A DNA stretch of 64,000 nt from Bacteroidales bacterium (GTDB taxonomy: Bacteria > Bacteroidota > Bacteroidia > Bacteroidales > VadinHA17): NCBI GenBank assembly GCA_029210565.1, contig JARGFQ010000001.1:126656-190655 (forward strand). Direction: 5' to 3'. Position numbers and translations under genes: made by a program. Under the pieces are notes generated by a model, which ran no database searches, had not been told where the DNA came from, and saw only the letters and a list, made by a program, of their open reading frames with translations. Below, piece by piece: positions 36,955-45,424 of the stretch (the stretch's first letter is position 1; each line of letters starts with the position of its first letter).

Positions 36955-38818
36955 CGGACTTTTTCTGGCGGAACGATTCTACAATGGAGTTGAGCATCTT
37001 TTCCGTCTCAGAGGCGCCTTCGCCAAGGAGGAAGCCAATCTTCTGCACCATCTCCAGGTTTTTGTCTATGACGTCAGTTACCCGGGTTATTACCTCCTCG
37101 CGCTGTACCTCGGGCGAGAAGAGGTCACGGATGACTGCTCCGGCGATCCTGTTCTGCCTGATGGGGAAGATGGAGATGTTGAACATACGCTCCTCAAGCT
37201 GCACATCGCGGCTGATGACCGACTCATTCTCCCTGAGGACAAATGAAAAGATGTTGTAGACATTGAAGGGAAGCAGTGTCTTGAGATCGGCACCATGGAG
37301 TCCCGGTATTATTTCAGCTATTGCCCTGGCATCCTCGCCGATGATGTCGAGGAAGCTCTCGTTGGAATGAAGTATCTTCAGCTCATTGTCAACGATCACC
37401 ACCCCGTTGGGTAGCTTGTTAAGCATGCTGTTCATCATCTCCGAGGCATCCTGTGCGGCATCCTTCTCACGCATGGCCTGCTCCTCTGAATCCTTGAGTG
37501 CCTTTTTGGTCTCGGAGAGCTTTTTGTTGGTCTGCCGCAGAGATTCAATATACTCCTGCTTGTTACGCAGATTGTAGGTATGGCACATCTCCGGGACAGC
37601 CAGTCCCTTGGCCACCGTTGATGCAAACTCGCGGCAGGAGCCGTAGCCGCAGGCATTGCAGTTGAGCTCCTCGGAACGGTTCTCCTTCCCGATGATCTTC
37701 ATTACCTCACTCACTGCCTCTGCCGATGGCTCCGGAATGCGCTGATCGTTGGGCACATAGGTGCGGGAGAGATCGAGCGTGGACCAACGCTTCATGTTCT
37801 TCTCCCACTCTTTCTTGTCGAGGGTCTCAACCCGTTTCTCGGCGTACTGCTTCACCAACGACCGTCTTCTGAAACGCTCGTCGTGCCTGACCATGCCAGG
37901 ACCGAGCATGCACCCGTTGCAGAAGAAGAGGTTGAAGTGATGCCTGATTGTGTCAATATGATGATCAAAGTCGTTGATAGCCTCCCTGATGTCTTCAGCA
38001 CCCGAGGCAGTTATGACATGGCTTGATACCAGGTCGCGCTTGATGCCCGCTGCCTGAAGGATGCCTGCAGGATAGGGATAGAGTGCACCCCAGTTGCCGT
38101 AGGGCGGATCAAACTCAGCCATCTTGACACCTTTTTCCTGTATGTCATTATCGCTGAACATCTGCCTGATCTCTATGAAGGTCAGTACACCCTCGATAAG
38201 CCTGCTGCTGTTGTAGAGTCCTGCCTCGGCCTTGGAATCGATGCAGGGACCAATAAAGACGTTGGCCACCTCTTCGCCGTAGAGATCTCGGGTGACCATA
38301 GCAGTGGCTACCATAGGTGACACCAGCGGTGCAAGATTGGGGACCAGGTGAGGATGGTATTTCTCAACCATCTCAACAATGGATGGACAGTTCGAGGTGA
38401 TGTAATACTTGCCGCTCGACTCTTCAAAGAGCTTCTTGTATGCAAAGGCCACCAGGTCGACCCCGAAGGAGACCTCGTGAACGTAGGTGAAACCGAGCTT
38501 CCGGATCATACCCACGAACTTACGGTAGTCAGTTATGTCATCAAACTCGGAGGCGATGCTCGGGGCCACCAGCGCTGCCGTTTTGCGTCCGGAATTCAGC
38601 AGCTCCCTGACATCTTCAACGGAGTTTTTGTACTCTATGGCCGTAGGTGAACAAGAGAGATAACAGAGGCCGCAGCCAATGCACCTGTCAGCAATGATTA
38701 CGGGATGAGACCTCTCGGGCCTGACCTCTATGGCATTTACCGGGCAAGCCCTGACACATGAATAGGAGTTGCGGCACCTGTCGTCGTTTATGTAAATAAC
38801 CTGATCGGGAATCTCCAT
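36941..38818 (-). CDS. hydS: Sensory [FeFe]-hydrogenase with PAS domain (HydS type)
   Basis: Start at the ATG at 38818, giving 625 residues. Layout: two [4Fe-4S] ferredoxin motifs (C15, C21, C25 and C46, C49, C52, C56), H-cluster domain (residues 80-330), a [4Fe-4S] module CNACGYGSC (387-412), coiled coil (418-465), PAS (468-575). H-cluster loops are non-catalytic: TSNCP (Asn 143 where catalytic enzymes have the proton-relay Cys), GPCIDSKAE (Gly for Met, Ser 195 for Lys) and FFCNGCMLGPG (CX2C rather than CX3C). It follows a [2Fe-2S] protein by 28 bases and is coupled to the SpoIIE phosphatase. This matches group C/phosphatase-linked hydrogen sensors. Confidence 0.9.
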   Translation of the reverse strand: MEIPDQVIYINDDRCRNSYSCVRACPVNAIEVRPERSHPVIIADRCIGCGLCYLSCSPTAIEYKNSVEDVRELLNSGRKTAALVAPSIASEFDDITDYRKFVGMIRKLGFTYVHEVSFGVDLVAFAYKKLFEESSGKYYITSNCPSIVEMVEKYHPHLVPNLAPLVSPMVATAMVTRDLYGEEVANVFIGPCIDSKAEAGLYNSSRLIEGVLTFIEIRQMFSDNDIQEKGVKMAEFDPPYGNWGALYPYPAGILQAAGIKRDLVSSHVITASGAEDIREAINDFDHHIDTIRHHFNLFFCNGCMLGPGMVRHDERFRRRSLVKQYAEKRVETLDKKEWEKNMKRWSTLDLSRTYVPNDQRIPEPSAEAVSEVMKIIGKENRSEELNCNACGYGSCREFASTVAKGLAVPEMCHTYNLRNKQEYIESLRQTNKKLSETKKALKDSEEQAMREKDAAQDASEMMNSMLNKLPNGVVIVDNELKILHSNESFLDIIGEDARAIAEIIPGLHGADLKTLLPFNVYNIFSFVLRENESVISRDVQLEERMFNISIFPIRQNRIAGAVIRDLFSPEVQREEVITRVTDVIDKNLEMVQKIGFLLGEGASETEKMLNSIVESFRQKKSGDTG

Positions 38819-38846
38819 CGTCAATCTGTTAGGGCGTGCTGCCCGT

Positions 38847-39152
38847 TCATATAAGCTCCTTCTCCAGAATCTTCTCAATATCCTGAACTCCGGTCTTCGT
38901 ATAGCTCCTGCCGTTGATAATAATAAAGGGACCTTCACTGCAAAGGTTCATACAGCGCGCCCCCCTGAGCACAACCCTGTCATCAAGATGGTTTTTCCTG
39001 AGATAATTCCTGATGACCTGGACCACCTCTCTGTTACCCCTTGAGAAACAGGAACTTCCAAGACATATCTCTATCTCGTGCGTTTTTCCCAACTGCTCTC
39101 GTTTTTGTAAATGCTTTCTCAAAAGTACAATAAATTTTATTCTCTGCAGCAA
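38847..39152 (-). CDS. Thioredoxin-like [2Fe-2S] ferredoxin, sensor-linked
   Basis: Up to 101 residues, with the pattern CLGSSCFSRGN and CMNLCSEGP (CX4C ... CX3C) that binds a [2Fe-2S] cluster in NuoE/HydC-like folds. In most homologues the protein begins close to the IEICLGSSC strand; here the only ATG is at 39152, but a TTG at 39092 (after GAGAGCAG) would give 81 residues and a better fit. It is the first gene of the leftward operon with the sensory hydrogenase and the phosphatase, and probably exchanges electrons with the sensor. It is transcribed divergently from hydC across the Rex-type operator. Confidence 0.85.
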   Translation of the reverse strand: MLQRIKFIVLLRKHLQKREQLGKTHEIEICLGSSCFSRGNREVVQVIRNYLRKNHLDDRVVLRGARCMNLCSEGPFIIINGRSYTKTGVQDIEKILEKELI

Positions 39153-39176
39153 CAGAAGTACTCGTTTGGTTATTAT

Positions 39177-39194
39177 TTGTTAATAAAATAACAA
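39177..39194. promoter_or_regulatory. Rex-type operator between the two hydrogenase arms
   Basis: TTGTTAATAAAATAACAA differs from the Rex consensus TTGTTAANNNNTTAACAA at one position, and its 6-bp arms are perfectly inverted. A second half site, TTAACAA, occurs at 39205-39211 inside the rightward promoter. A rex gene is present in the rightward operon, so NADH/NAD-dependent control of both arms is likely. Confidence 0.75.
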
Positions 39195-39198
39195 TGTT

Positions 39199-39229
39199 TT
39201 TGTATTAACAATAAAATTCTATAGCTTTG
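39199..39229 (+). promoter_or_regulatory. Promoter of the hydCBA operon
   Basis: TTTG (39199-39202), 19 bases, TAGCTTTG (39222-39229), a full Bacteroidota consensus. Start predicted near 39236, 25 bases before hydC. The Rex-like half site 39205-39211 is within the spacer, where bound Rex would block polymerase. Confidence 0.65.
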
Positions 39230-39260
39230 TGATTAGCCTAAAAGTCAGAGTTTTTTAACT

Positions 39261-39728
39261 ATGAGCAAAATAGAGGAGGTTCTGAGTCATTACATGGAGG
39301 GGCATCATGAGAGTTTGATACCTATCCTGCAGGATATACAACTGGCCGAGGGATATCTCTCGGAGGAGGCGATAGTCAGGATAGGCAGTTTTCTGCGGAT
39401 GTCAACCACGAAGATTTACGGCCTGGCAACCTTTTACGACCGGTTCAGGTTCTATCCCGGTGGCAGGGTCCATCTGCGCATATGCCATGGCACTACCTGT
39501 TTCATCAACGGTTCATCAGCCGTGGTTGCCGCTGTAAGGGAGGCCCTGGGCATTGAGCCGGGTCAGACCACCCGCGACGGCCGGTTCAGCTATGAGATTA
39601 CTGCCTGCATGGGCGGATGCAATGATGGTCCGCTGGTAATGATAGATGGCGAATTCCGGACTCATGTCAGGGCAGAGGATATACCTGAGATGATTTCAAA
39701 ACTAAAAGCAGTGGCAGACCTGAAATGA
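39261..39728 (+). CDS. hydC: HydC/NuoE-like [2Fe-2S] subunit
   Basis: A 155-residue NuoE-type thioredoxin-fold protein with an intact [2Fe-2S] site: CHGTTCFINGS and CMGGCNDGP (CX4C ... CX3C). N-terminal helices (IPILQDIQLAEGYLSEEAI, then YGLATFYDRFRF) are standard for NuoE/HydC. It passes electrons between HydB and the other subunits of an NAD(P)-linked hydrogenase-type complex. It is the first gene of an operon led by a strong promoter and a Rex operator. Its stop overlaps the hydB start by four bases (ATGA). Confidence 0.92.
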   Translation: MSKIEEVLSHYMEGHHESLIPILQDIQLAEGYLSEEAIVRIGSFLRMSTTKIYGLATFYDRFRFYPGGRVHLRICHGTTCFINGSSAVVAAVREALGIEPGQTTRDGRFSYEITACMGGCNDGPLVMIDGEFRTHVRAEDIPEMISKLKAVADLK

Positions 39729-41674
39729 GAGGCAGCAGCGAAAACGAAACCAGGGAGTTTCTTGTGCGGCAGGTGCTGATGCCCCGCTCCGACACCCTGT
39801 CAGGAGCCGTCGAAAAACGACTCGCAGAGATACGACGTGACAGGCCGTCGCAGCCGGTGATATATGTCTCATCAGGCTCTGCCGCCGTTATTGCCGGCAG
39901 CGGCAGGTGTGCAGAGGCGATAAGGCTCTACCTGAGCGAGACCCCCACTGGCGGCAGCGTGATAATGACCGGCTGTCAAGGGCCGGCGGCCTTTGAACCG
40001 ATGGTATGCATCCATCTTCCCGGTAAAAACAAACTTATTTTTCGGAATATCACAGAAGAAAAGGTGGAACCTCTGCTTAACGGTGTCTTTCACAATGACA
40101 TGCCGGAAGAGGACCTCGTGGCACAGTCGGGCTCGACCGGCTTCGAAGCATGGCAGGACATTCCTTTCCTTGATGAGTTGCCCTTCTATAAACTTCAGAA
40201 GAGGGTGGTGCTCGGTAGCTGCGGCTGCTATGACCCTGAGAGCATCGAAGAGTTCATCGCCCGCGGCGGATACAGGTCGTTCCTCAAAACGATACGCAGC
40301 TATACCCCCGCTGAAGTATGTGACATTGTTGAACGCAGCGGGCTGCGCGGCCGCAGCGGCGGAGGCTTTGTCACAGGTCTCAAATGGAAGTATGCCCTCA
40401 ACTCTCCTGCCGACAACAGGTACCTGATCTGCAATGCCAAGGAGAGTGACCCCGGCTCCTATGCCGACAGGTCGGTACTGGAGAGTGACCCTCACAGGCT
40501 GATAGAGGGTATATGCATAGCATCCTATGCCATTGGAGCCTCGCTGGCGAACATATATTTCAAAGCTGACTCCCCCTATCCGCTGTCGCGGCTGAGAAAG
40601 GCCGTTGAAGCTGCCCGCGGATATGGTATCATAGGTTACAACATCCTGGGTAGCGGCTACAACCTTGACATTGTGATAAGAGAGGAGGCTGGCGCTTTCG
40701 TATGCGGTGAGGAGACTGCTCTGATAGGAAGCCTGGAAGGCAGGCGGGGCATGCCTGATCTCAAGCCTCCCTATCCTACCACCAGCGGCCTTTACGGCAA
40801 ACCGACGGTGATAAACAACGTCGAGACCCTGATGAATGTTCCGCTTATCATGTCGCATGGCCCGGAATGGTTCCGCGGCCTGGGAACGTCTGAGAGCAAG
40901 GGCACAAAACTGTTCTCCCTGGCCGGACGGGGCAGGTATACCGGACTGATAGAGGTGGAAATGGGAACAACCTTCAGGACCATATTGGAGGGCATTGCCG
41001 ACGGGATAAAAGAGGGACGTGACTTTAAGGCACTGCAGTTAGGCGGACCCTCGGGTACCTTCATCACCGCTGAGATGCTCGACCTGCCGGTCGACTATGA
41101 GATCCTCAGGGAAAATGGCATAGCCATGGGCTCCGGAGGATTAATCATCATTGATGAGACAACCTGTATAGTCGACTTTGTGAGATATTACATGGAGTTT
41201 ATTCACAAGGAGAGCTGTGGAAAGTGCATACCGTGCCGTGAAGGCACCGAGCGCATGCTCGGCATACTCGAAAACATAATACGCAAGCAGCACAGTGAAG
41301 ACTCCAATGCCACTCTCGAGAGGTTCAAGGGGGTGATGCAGCTCGAAACCATCGCCGCCGTGATGAAGGACACCTCTCTCTGCGGCCTCGGACAGACGGC
41401 TCCCAACCCGTTCATAAGCGCCCTGGGCAACTTCCGCGAAGAGTTCGAGGAGCATATCTTCGACCGCCGCTGCCGTGCCAACGTATGCCGGGGTCTTAGA
41501 ACCTTCAGCATTGACGTCGATAAGTGCACCGGGTGCACAGTCTGTGCTGCACGTTGCCCCGTGAATGCCATATACGGTACCAGGCTGCAGCCTTTCTTCA
41601 TCGTAGAGGATAAGTGCATCGGCTGTGGAATATGTTATGATGTATGTAAGTTCAGCGCAGTGACAGTGAAATAG
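39725..41674 (+). CDS. hydB: HydB/NuoF-like flavoprotein subunit, N-terminal [2Fe-2S] site lost
   Basis: A 649-residue NuoF-type subunit. The FMN/NAD domain shows GLRGRSGGGFVTGLKWKYA, ESDPGSYADRSVLESDPH and CGEETALIGSLEGRRGMP; then SLBB and the 4Fe-4S motif CGKCIPCREGTERML ... CGLGQTAPNP. Two ferredoxin clusters end the protein (CTGCTVCAARCP, CIGCGICYDVC). The N-terminal thioredoxin-like domain, which in ordinary HydB carries a [2Fe-2S] cluster, has SSGSAAVIAG and TGCQGPAAFEP in place of the Cys-containing loops; only one of four ligands remains. It oxidises or reduces NAD(P) and ferredoxin in the HydABC-type complex. Confidence 0.9.
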   Translation: MRGSSENETREFLVRQVLMPRSDTLSGAVEKRLAEIRRDRPSQPVIYVSSGSAAVIAGSGRCAEAIRLYLSETPTGGSVIMTGCQGPAAFEPMVCIHLPGKNKLIFRNITEEKVEPLLNGVFHNDMPEEDLVAQSGSTGFEAWQDIPFLDELPFYKLQKRVVLGSCGCYDPESIEEFIARGGYRSFLKTIRSYTPAEVCDIVERSGLRGRSGGGFVTGLKWKYALNSPADNRYLICNAKESDPGSYADRSVLESDPHRLIEGICIASYAIGASLANIYFKADSPYPLSRLRKAVEAARGYGIIGYNILGSGYNLDIVIREEAGAFVCGEETALIGSLEGRRGMPDLKPPYPTTSGLYGKPTVINNVETLMNVPLIMSHGPEWFRGLGTSESKGTKLFSLAGRGRYTGLIEVEMGTTFRTILEGIADGIKEGRDFKALQLGGPSGTFITAEMLDLPVDYEILRENGIAMGSGGLIIIDETTCIVDFVRYYMEFIHKESCGKCIPCREGTERMLGILENIIRKQHSEDSNATLERFKGVMQLETIAAVMKDTSLCGLGQTAPNPFISALGNFREEFEEHIFDRRCRANVCRGLRTFSIDVDKCTGCTVCAARCPVNAIYGTRLQPFFIVEDKCIGCGICYDVCKFSAVTVK

Positions 41675-41677
41675 GAA

Positions 41678-43393
41678 ATGCAGTTTACCATTGAAGTAAA
41701 TAACAGGAGCATCAGGGCCGAGAAGGGAGAGACCATCCTCTCTGCCCTCAACCGCAATGGTATCATGATACCGACCCTCTGCCGCATGGCGGAGTTCACC
41801 CCTACAGGCGCCTGCCGGATGTGCGTGGTAGAGGTGGAGGGGCGTGACCGCCTTGTCACTGCCTGCTCTGCACCCGTGGAGGAGTGGATGAAGATCCAGA
41901 CCCACTCGCCGCGCGTGATCAGGGCCAGGAAGACAATAGTGGAACTGTTGCTGGCAAACCACCCGGACGACTGCCTTTACTGCGAACGTAACCTCGACTG
42001 TGAGCTGCAGAGACTGGCCGACCAGCTGCAGGTGCGGGAAAGACGCATACGGGCCAGCAAGATCAAGCCCCGCCGCGACCAGTCGAGCCCGGCTATCGTC
42101 CGCGAACTGTCGAAGTGCATCCTCTGCGGCAGATGCATCAGGGTGTGCGAGGAGGTCATAACAGCAACGTCAATTGATTTCATAGGCAGGGGCAGCAGCA
42201 CCCATGTGGGCCCGGCAATGGACCGCGACTTCAACTTCTCAAGCTGCATCCACTGCGGTCAGTGTGTCCTGGTCTGCCCTACGGGAGCCCTCCATGAGAA
42301 GCATTATCTCTCGGAGGTGCAGGAACAGCTGAGCAGCGACAATGTCATACGCGTCATTCAGTATTCGCCGTTGGTGCCCTGGGCCCTGGCCGGTGAGCTG
42401 GGAGTGAAATACAACCGCGACTTCGACAGGGTGCTCAATGCCGTCCTCAGAAAGATAGGATTTGACAAAGTCTTCCTGTCAGGCACGGGAACAGATATCC
42501 TGATAACAGAGCTGGCAGATGAAATCCTGAGACGCCAGGAGAGCGGGGAAAAGAGGAATCTGATCGTCTCAGCCTGCCCCGCGTGGGTAAAATATTGCGA
42601 ACAGTTTTACCCCGGGCTGTTGCCCATGCTCTCAACCCTGAAGACACCGCAGCAGATATCGGGAGCCATAATCAAATCCGCAGTCGTGCCTGATGATGAT
42701 CGTCAGCGGGTCTACACCGTCTCTGTCACCCCCTGCACCGCAATGAAGTTCGAAGCCCGGCGTGACAGCATGACAAGGAAAGGAATCAGTGACATAGATA
42801 CTGTCCTTACCGTCAGAGAGCTTGCACGGTTAGTAATACTTTACGGAATTGACGTCTCCAATATCGGTCCCGAAGCTGCCGATGAGCCCCTGGCGCTTCG
42901 CAGTTCCGCCTCACTGATGGCTGAGACTGCCGGCGGCATAACCGAGTCGGTAATCCGGTCGCTCTTCGTCAAGGCAGGTAGCAGGGAGGCAGACAGGATT
43001 GCAGCCAAGAAACTGAGGGCTGCCGGTTCATTCAGGGAGACGACCGTGACAGCCGGGGGGGGGACCTTCTCCGTTGCTGTGGTGGACGGCATAAAGGGCT
43101 TTGAGAAGCTGAAACAGATGCTTGATGGCGGGACTGTCTATGACCTCATTGAGGTGATGGCATGCCCCGGCGGCTGCGTCAACGGCGGAGGCATGCAGTC
43201 TGCAGGCTCACGTGAGGCGGTGCGGCAGCGCTCGAGATTTGTCTGGCAGACCAACGACCAGGAGGCAGTACGCGGTCCGGAGCAGTCAGCCTCGGTGGCA
43301 GCACTCTATGGTAAGGTCTTTGAAGAGTGCTCCGAGCTAGCCGACAAGACTCTGTTTCATACCCGTTTCGATAAAAGGGAGGTTTTACTTTAA
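41678..43393 (+). CDS. hydA: HydA-type [FeFe]-hydrogenase homologue with altered active site
   Basis: A 571-residue homologue of the bifurcating HydA. Accessory clusters are complete: [2Fe-2S] (C35, C46, C49, then TACSAP), His-Cys3 (HPDDCLYC ... C), and two ferredoxin sites (CILCGRCIRVC, CIHCGQCVLVC). The H-cluster cubane ligands are kept: C300, C353, C496, C500. Residues around it are not: L1 is VSACPAW (Ala 299 for the proton-transfer Cys), L2 is TPCTAMKFE (Thr 351 for Met, Met 356 for the essential Lys), and ITELADE has Leu 279 for the relay Glu; Ser 319 and Glu 282 remain. The surrounding sequence is otherwise clearly group A. It is therefore unlikely to be a normal H2-evolving enzyme. 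Confidence 0.9.
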   Translation: MQFTIEVNNRSIRAEKGETILSALNRNGIMIPTLCRMAEFTPTGACRMCVVEVEGRDRLVTACSAPVEEWMKIQTHSPRVIRARKTIVELLLANHPDDCLYCERNLDCELQRLADQLQVRERRIRASKIKPRRDQSSPAIVRELSKCILCGRCIRVCEEVITATSIDFIGRGSSTHVGPAMDRDFNFSSCIHCGQCVLVCPTGALHEKHYLSEVQEQLSSDNVIRVIQYSPLVPWALAGELGVKYNRDFDRVLNAVLRKIGFDKVFLSGTGTDILITELADEILRRQESGEKRNLIVSACPAWVKYCEQFYPGLLPMLSTLKTPQQISGAIIKSAVVPDDDRQRVYTVSVTPCTAMKFEARRDSMTRKGISDIDTVLTVRELARLVILYGIDVSNIGPEAADEPLALRSSASLMAETAGGITESVIRSLFVKAGSREADRIAAKKLRAAGSFRETTVTAGGGTFSVAVVDGIKGFEKLKQMLDGGTVYDLIEVMACPGGCVNGGGMQSAGSREAVRQRSRFVWQTNDQEAVRGPEQSASVAALYGKVFEECSELADKTLFHTRFDKREVLL

Positions 43394-43407
43394 GCAGCGA
43401 GAGAATT

Positions 43408-45372
43408 ATGCTAGTATATACCATAAAGGAGTTGTGTCGCACATGTTACACCTGTGTCAGGGAGTGCCCCGCAAGAGCCATACGGATCGTGGGAGGTCAG
43501 GCAGAGGTCATTATTGAGAGGTGTGTGGCATGCGGCAACTGTACCAAGGTATGCAGCCAGGGTGCAAAGGTGTTTGTAAACACCGTTGACCTTGTAAACA
43601 AGGTGCTTGAGAGACCCGGAAAAAAAGCAGCACTGCTGGCCCCCAGCTTCCCGGCCGAGTTTGACGATGTCACCGACTACCGGAAGGAGGTAGGTATGAT
43701 CAGGGCTCTCGGGTTTGACTATGTTGTGGAGGTCTCCTTCGGTGCCGATCTCGTGGCTCACCGATACCGCAGCCTCATCAACGAAGCCGGCGACAAGAAC
43801 TACATCTCCTCCGACTGTCCTGCCATTGTCTCATTTATCAGATTCTACCACCCTGACCTGACCCCAAACCTCATCAGGGTGGTCTCCCCGATGGTAGCGA
43901 TGACCAGGGTGATGCGGAAAAAACACGGCAACGACCTGCCGGTGGTATTTATCGGGCCTTGCGTGGCAAAAAAGGCAGAGAATGCCGAGGTCAATGCTTC
44001 AATAACATTCCTTGAACTGCGAGAGATGTTCGCCGCTGAGGGAATCACTGCCGACGGTGTCATGGCTTCGGAGTTTGACCCGCCGCTGGGAGGCCGCGGC
44101 GCAATCTTTCCTGTCACCAGGGGCCTCCTGCAGACAGCAGGTGTCAACGATGATGCCATCACCGGTAATATCATAGCCGCCGAGGGGAGGATTGACTTCC
44201 AGGAGGCGATCAGGGAATTTGAGGAGGGGATGATTGGCGGTCAGCACCTCGAGCTGCTCTGCTGCGAGGGCTGCATCATGGGCCCCGGCATGAGCAGGGG
44301 CGGCAAACAGTATAACCGCCGGGCCCTGGTGAGCAGCTATGCCCAGCAGAAGATGACCTCCCTTGACAACGAAGAGTGGCATAACAACGTTGAGAATTAT
44401 ATTACACTGGACCTCTCCGCCCGCTTTCGTCCTGACGATAAGCGCCAGCTGACAGCCGAAGAGGAGGAGGTGCAGCAGGTGCTCGTCTCTATGGGCAAGC
44501 TTACTGATAAGGACCATCTTAACTGCGGAGCCTGCGGGTATGACACCTGCTATGACCACGCGCTGGCAATTGTCAAGGGACTGGCCGAGGAGGAGATGTG
44601 CCTCCCATACACAATCGAAAAGCTGCACAAATCAGTACAGGATCTGGCTCTCTCAAATGCCAAGCTCACAACGATGCAGAATGCTCTTAAGCAGTCGGAG
44701 AAACTGGCTCACATGGGACAGCTCTCGGCGGGCATCGCCCATGAACTCAATAACCCCCTCGGCGTCGTCATCATGTACAGTAATATCCTGCTCGAAGAAT
44801 GCAAGCCCGATGATCCTGTCAGTGAAGATCTCAGACTGATAGTCGAACAGGCGGCCCGATGCAAGAAGATCGTCGGAGGATTGCTTAACTTTGCAAGGAA
44901 GAACCAGGTGAACCATGAGTACGTTGACATCAGGAAGCTGACGGAAAACAGTATTGCCGGAGTGCTCTTCCCGGACAATGTCAGGGCAGTGGTGGTTGAC
45001 CGCACTACCCATCCTGATGCAGCAATAGACGCAGAACAGATGACACAGGTGCTTACCAACCTATTTAAAAATGCCATCGATGCCATGCCCGGCGGTGGCA
45101 CCCTGGAGATATGCCTCGAGGATAGCGTCAGTGATGTTACCTTTACCGTCTCCGATACTGGCAGCGGTATTTCAGAGGAGGACAAGCCAAAGATATTTGA
45201 ACCATTTTTCACAACAAAGGGACTCGGACAGGGAACAGGTCTGGGACTGGCAACAACATACGGTATTGTAAAGATGCATAAGGGCCAGATCACCGTTGAA
45301 ACGAACAATGACCCTGCGATGGGCCCTACGGGTACCACGTTCAGGATCATCATCCCGAGAAGACCCGAATAG
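43408..45372 (+). CDS. Sensory [FeFe]-hydrogenase / histidine kinase fusion
   Basis: A 654-residue sensor kinase. Residues 1-60 hold two ferredoxin motifs (C10, C13, C16, C20; C39, C42, C45, C49). Residues 70-310 form the H-cluster domain with loops SSDCP (Asp 136 at the proton-relay Cys place), GPCVAKKAE (Lys retained, Gly for Met) and CCEGCIMGPG. A CGACGYDTC [4Fe-4S] module (373-398) and helix lead to HisKA (phosphoacceptor H445 in GIAHELNNP) and HATPase (FKNAIDAMP, DTGSGI, GTGLGLATT). No membrane segment: a cytoplasmic sensor. This fits kinase-linked group C sensory hydrogenases. It lies 14 bases behind hydA and precedes receiver genes. Confidence 0.92.
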   Translation: MLVYTIKELCRTCYTCVRECPARAIRIVGGQAEVIIERCVACGNCTKVCSQGAKVFVNTVDLVNKVLERPGKKAALLAPSFPAEFDDVTDYRKEVGMIRALGFDYVVEVSFGADLVAHRYRSLINEAGDKNYISSDCPAIVSFIRFYHPDLTPNLIRVVSPMVAMTRVMRKKHGNDLPVVFIGPCVAKKAENAEVNASITFLELREMFAAEGITADGVMASEFDPPLGGRGAIFPVTRGLLQTAGVNDDAITGNIIAAEGRIDFQEAIREFEEGMIGGQHLELLCCEGCIMGPGMSRGGKQYNRRALVSSYAQQKMTSLDNEEWHNNVENYITLDLSARFRPDDKRQLTAEEEEVQQVLVSMGKLTDKDHLNCGACGYDTCYDHALAIVKGLAEEEMCLPYTIEKLHKSVQDLALSNAKLTTMQNALKQSEKLAHMGQLSAGIAHELNNPLGVVIMYSNILLEECKPDDPVSEDLRLIVEQAARCKKIVGGLLNFARKNQVNHEYVDIRKLTENSIAGVLFPDNVRAVVVDRTTHPDAAIDAEQMTQVLTNLFKNAIDAMPGGGTLEICLEDSVSDVTFTVSDTGSGISEEDKPKIFEPFFTTKGLGQGTGLGLATTYGIVKMHKGQITVETNNDPAMGPTGTTFRIIIPRRPE

Positions 45373-45424
45373 ATAACACTTGCAGATCCACTAACCTGAA
45401 ACACACACAAAAAACAAACATAAT

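Noticed and set aside
41678..43393. Calling this simply a bifurcating [FeFe]-hydrogenase
   Set aside because: Overall fold and clusters fit, but at least four residues needed for normal catalysis are replaced, so an ordinary catalytic label would mislead.
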